Program-made: the position numbers and the translations under genes
DNA from: Corythoichthys intestinalis
Lineage: Eukaryota > Chordata > Actinopteri > Syngnathiformes > Syngnathidae
Length of the DNA stretch: 64,000 bases
Assembly (NCBI RefSeq): GCF_030265065.1
Contig: NC_080413.1
Coordinates: 20,807,501 to 20,871,500 of the forward strand
Direction: 5' to 3'
In this document: piece by piece, positions 62,240 through 64,000 of the stretch
Layout of the letters: the number at the start of each line of letters is the position of its first letter
Position numbering within the stretch: the stretch's first letter is position 1
Notes under the pieces: model-generated
Told to the model about the DNA's origin: nothing
The model's input: only the letters and a program-made list of their open reading frames with translations
Databases searched by the model: none

Positions 62240-63835
62240 GGGCAGTTGGCATTTATTTTACGAAAATACGTCAAATGTGCTGCTAGTCTTTAAGCAACTG
62301 TGGCGCCACCTTATCACCACAAGGAGCTCTTTACGTTGAACATTATTGTGAATATATGTGTAAATCCCTGAACTCTATATAGATATAGAGCAGGGCGGTA
62401 AACCGAAAATTTACCGTTACCGAAATTCTTCACGATGACCGACGTAATTTTGACCATGTCGGTAAATTCGGTAATTTAATAAAAGAAGAAAATATAGTCT
62501 TTTCATCCGCTTTGACTCTGTGTTGTTCGGCTATGTTCATTCCCCTTTAAGAAAGCAGACAGTGTGCTTACGTTAGGAGTCACATGGTTTTCAGGAAGCC
62601 AATCAAACAGAAGCCCGGTAGGCTAACGCTAGCTGCTAACGCTAGCAGCTAACGCTACAAGTAAACGGGATGAAGTCGGGCTTAAGTTAGCTTCGCCAAA
62701 CTTTCACCCGACATTAAGTAAACTCTTGACGGGTTCCAGATAGGGATGGAAAAACCGAGGCTTTCTGAAACAATGAACAACTTTTAAGACAATTGCCCTA
62801 AATTGAATCACTGTTTGACACACTGCAAGAGCCCCATCTACTGGATAAACAGTGCACGTTTCTTTTTAAACGGAAAGTTGACAAATTGCCTCAGCATTAC
62901 ATATCTTCAATAGAATTAAGTGGATGTCGTCTATTTCAACCAGGAGATCGCGTCGTCAATAAGTGTGATTTACACAATTAAAGTTGACCTCTTTAAGCCT
63001 GCATAATTGCTTTTGTCTGTGAAGATGTGTTCAAAGCAGTATTTGTAATACACGACAATGCTAGTCTTGTAAGTGGCTCGTCCTAGATGGCAGGGAGTAA
63101 CTATGTATTGTTTATTTTTTGTAAAAATTACAGTACAGTAAGCACAGTGTTTGGGAACAGGAATATTATTTATTGCATACTGTAAGGATTTCCAAAATCA
63201 TAAGATGTAAATAATTGAGGCGAATAAAAGAAAGGAAAGGTTTGTGAAACATTTTATTTTTTAATTAAGTATATTTTCTGGGGGGCGGGTGGATGTGTCG
63301 TATTTGTATCTATTCTAAATATCTAAACGTATGCCACTATCTAGTGTATAAAAATGCGGAATGAATTTAATGAAATTCAAGTGATGATATTTTTCAAGTC
63401 ATACAAGCTGTTATAAATGTTCACACAAGAATTCTTATTGTTTACAAGATTTTTTTAATACTTAATGTTTAGACTGCATGTGCAATTGTTAAATTGAAAG
63501 CTGGTAAATAAATTTAACGAGAAACTGTTAATTTGTATTCCATGCATTGATTCAAATTTTCAAATTATATAACAGTTTGCTTGGGCGAATTTATCGTCAT
63601 TTATCGTTATCGAGGTAAATCTGCTCAATTTATCGTGATACGTACTTAAGGCCATATCGCCCAGCCCTATATAGATATGGACGGATTCTTTGCTAAAAGA
63701 GCAAAGAACCAGGCAGTTAGTATTTATTTTACGTAAATATGTCGAATGTGCTGCTAGTCTTTAAGACACTGTGGTGCCGCCTTTGTAACGGTCACTTCTG
63801 TGATCCTCTTTGTTCCACCACACGGTGGAGCCTCT
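62108..63835 (+). repeat. Tandem repeat of about 215 bp, at least two units
   Basis: Landmarks recur: GAGCT(C/T)TTTA(T/C)GTTGAA at 62110 and 62323 (then a looser match near 63826), TATAGATATGGAC at about 62164 and 63670, and GTGCTGCTAGTCTTTAAG at about 62278 and 63749. The second unit is split by the hAT-like insertion at 62391-63667. A 38-base A run sits in unit 1. Confidence 0.65.
62391..63667. mobile_element. hAT-like insertion in the tandem repeat
   Basis: It starts CAGGGCGGTAAACCG and ends in the inverse of AGGGCTGGGCGATATGGCC. It is flanked by ATATAGAG and ATATAGAT (7 of 8). The host unit reads straight through when the insert is left out. No long open frame is seen. Confidence 0.65.
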
Positions 63836-64000
63836 TTATGTTGTATGTTCACTTTCTTCTTCAGTTGCTACCTACTTCTTGGGGAGTCAAGTGTGATCAT
63901 GTGTGCGTGGTCTGTTGCACTCCCCAATGACGTGTGGTTGAGCTGGATTTATTTATTTTTGTCTATAAAAGTACATAAGTGGACGTCTGCTTCCTTTTTT

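Overview
This is nuclear DNA of a ray-finned fish. It has spliced genes with GT-AG introns, very dense fish-type DNA transposons (hAT, Tc1, PIF-Harbinger, an ISL2EU-like relic), a tRNA-derived SINE, a LINE fragment and many microsatellites. I cannot name the species. A spiny-rayed teleost is a reasonable guess from the repeat families. I see no operons, CRISPR arrays, rRNA genes or convincing tRNA genes.

Only three host protein genes can be supported, all in the right-hand 25 kb. kcnf1 (minus strand, 38766-42602) encodes the silent potassium-channel subunit Kv5.1 in two exons. pdia6 (plus strand, 47209-56879) encodes an ER protein disulfide isomerase in 13 exons, with a perfect ER-stress response element about 100 bp before its ATG. 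The last two coding exons of hpcal1 (minus strand, 59321-61660), a neuronal calcium sensor, run in from beyond the right edge. kcnf1 and pdia6 are head to head, and pdia6 and hpcal1 are tail to tail. From memory, the same three genes lie in the same relative orientation on human 2p25.1, but there ODC1, NOL10 and ATP6V1C2 separate HPCAL1 from PDIA6.

Positions 1-38 kb hold no host exon I can recognise. This part is a layered deposit of mobile DNA: a MITE with a SINE inside it (2.1-3.5 kb), two 'ATAAGGCGCAC'-type MITEs (5.6-6.8 kb), PIF-Harbinger and Tc1 transposase fragments (10.6-11.8 kb), several hAT elements with 8-bp target duplications (12.2, 15.9, 23.9, 33.7 and 36-38 kb), a THAP-plus-second-ORF relic that looks like ISL2EU (20.5-21.8 kb), and a LINE fragment with a large internal deletion (26.4-27.8 kb). 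The stretch 35.8-38.5 kb is a three-deep nest in which both inner insertions can be read from perfect 8-bp duplications.

The gene introns and spacers carry the same families. Two sister hATs sit side by side in the kcnf1 intron, another hAT sits between kcnf1 and pdia6, and several lie in pdia6 introns. One of these contains a 61-bp perfect palindrome made of two Tc1 ends. A fold-back Tc1 derivative lies between pdia6 and hpcal1. I found no clearly new biological system. The best leads are the ISL2EU-like relic and the SAP-like exon in pdia6, the palindromic Tc1 miniature with its empty site, CTCF-like motifs carried by a repeat family, the KIEL ending of Pdia6, and the intron in kcnf1.
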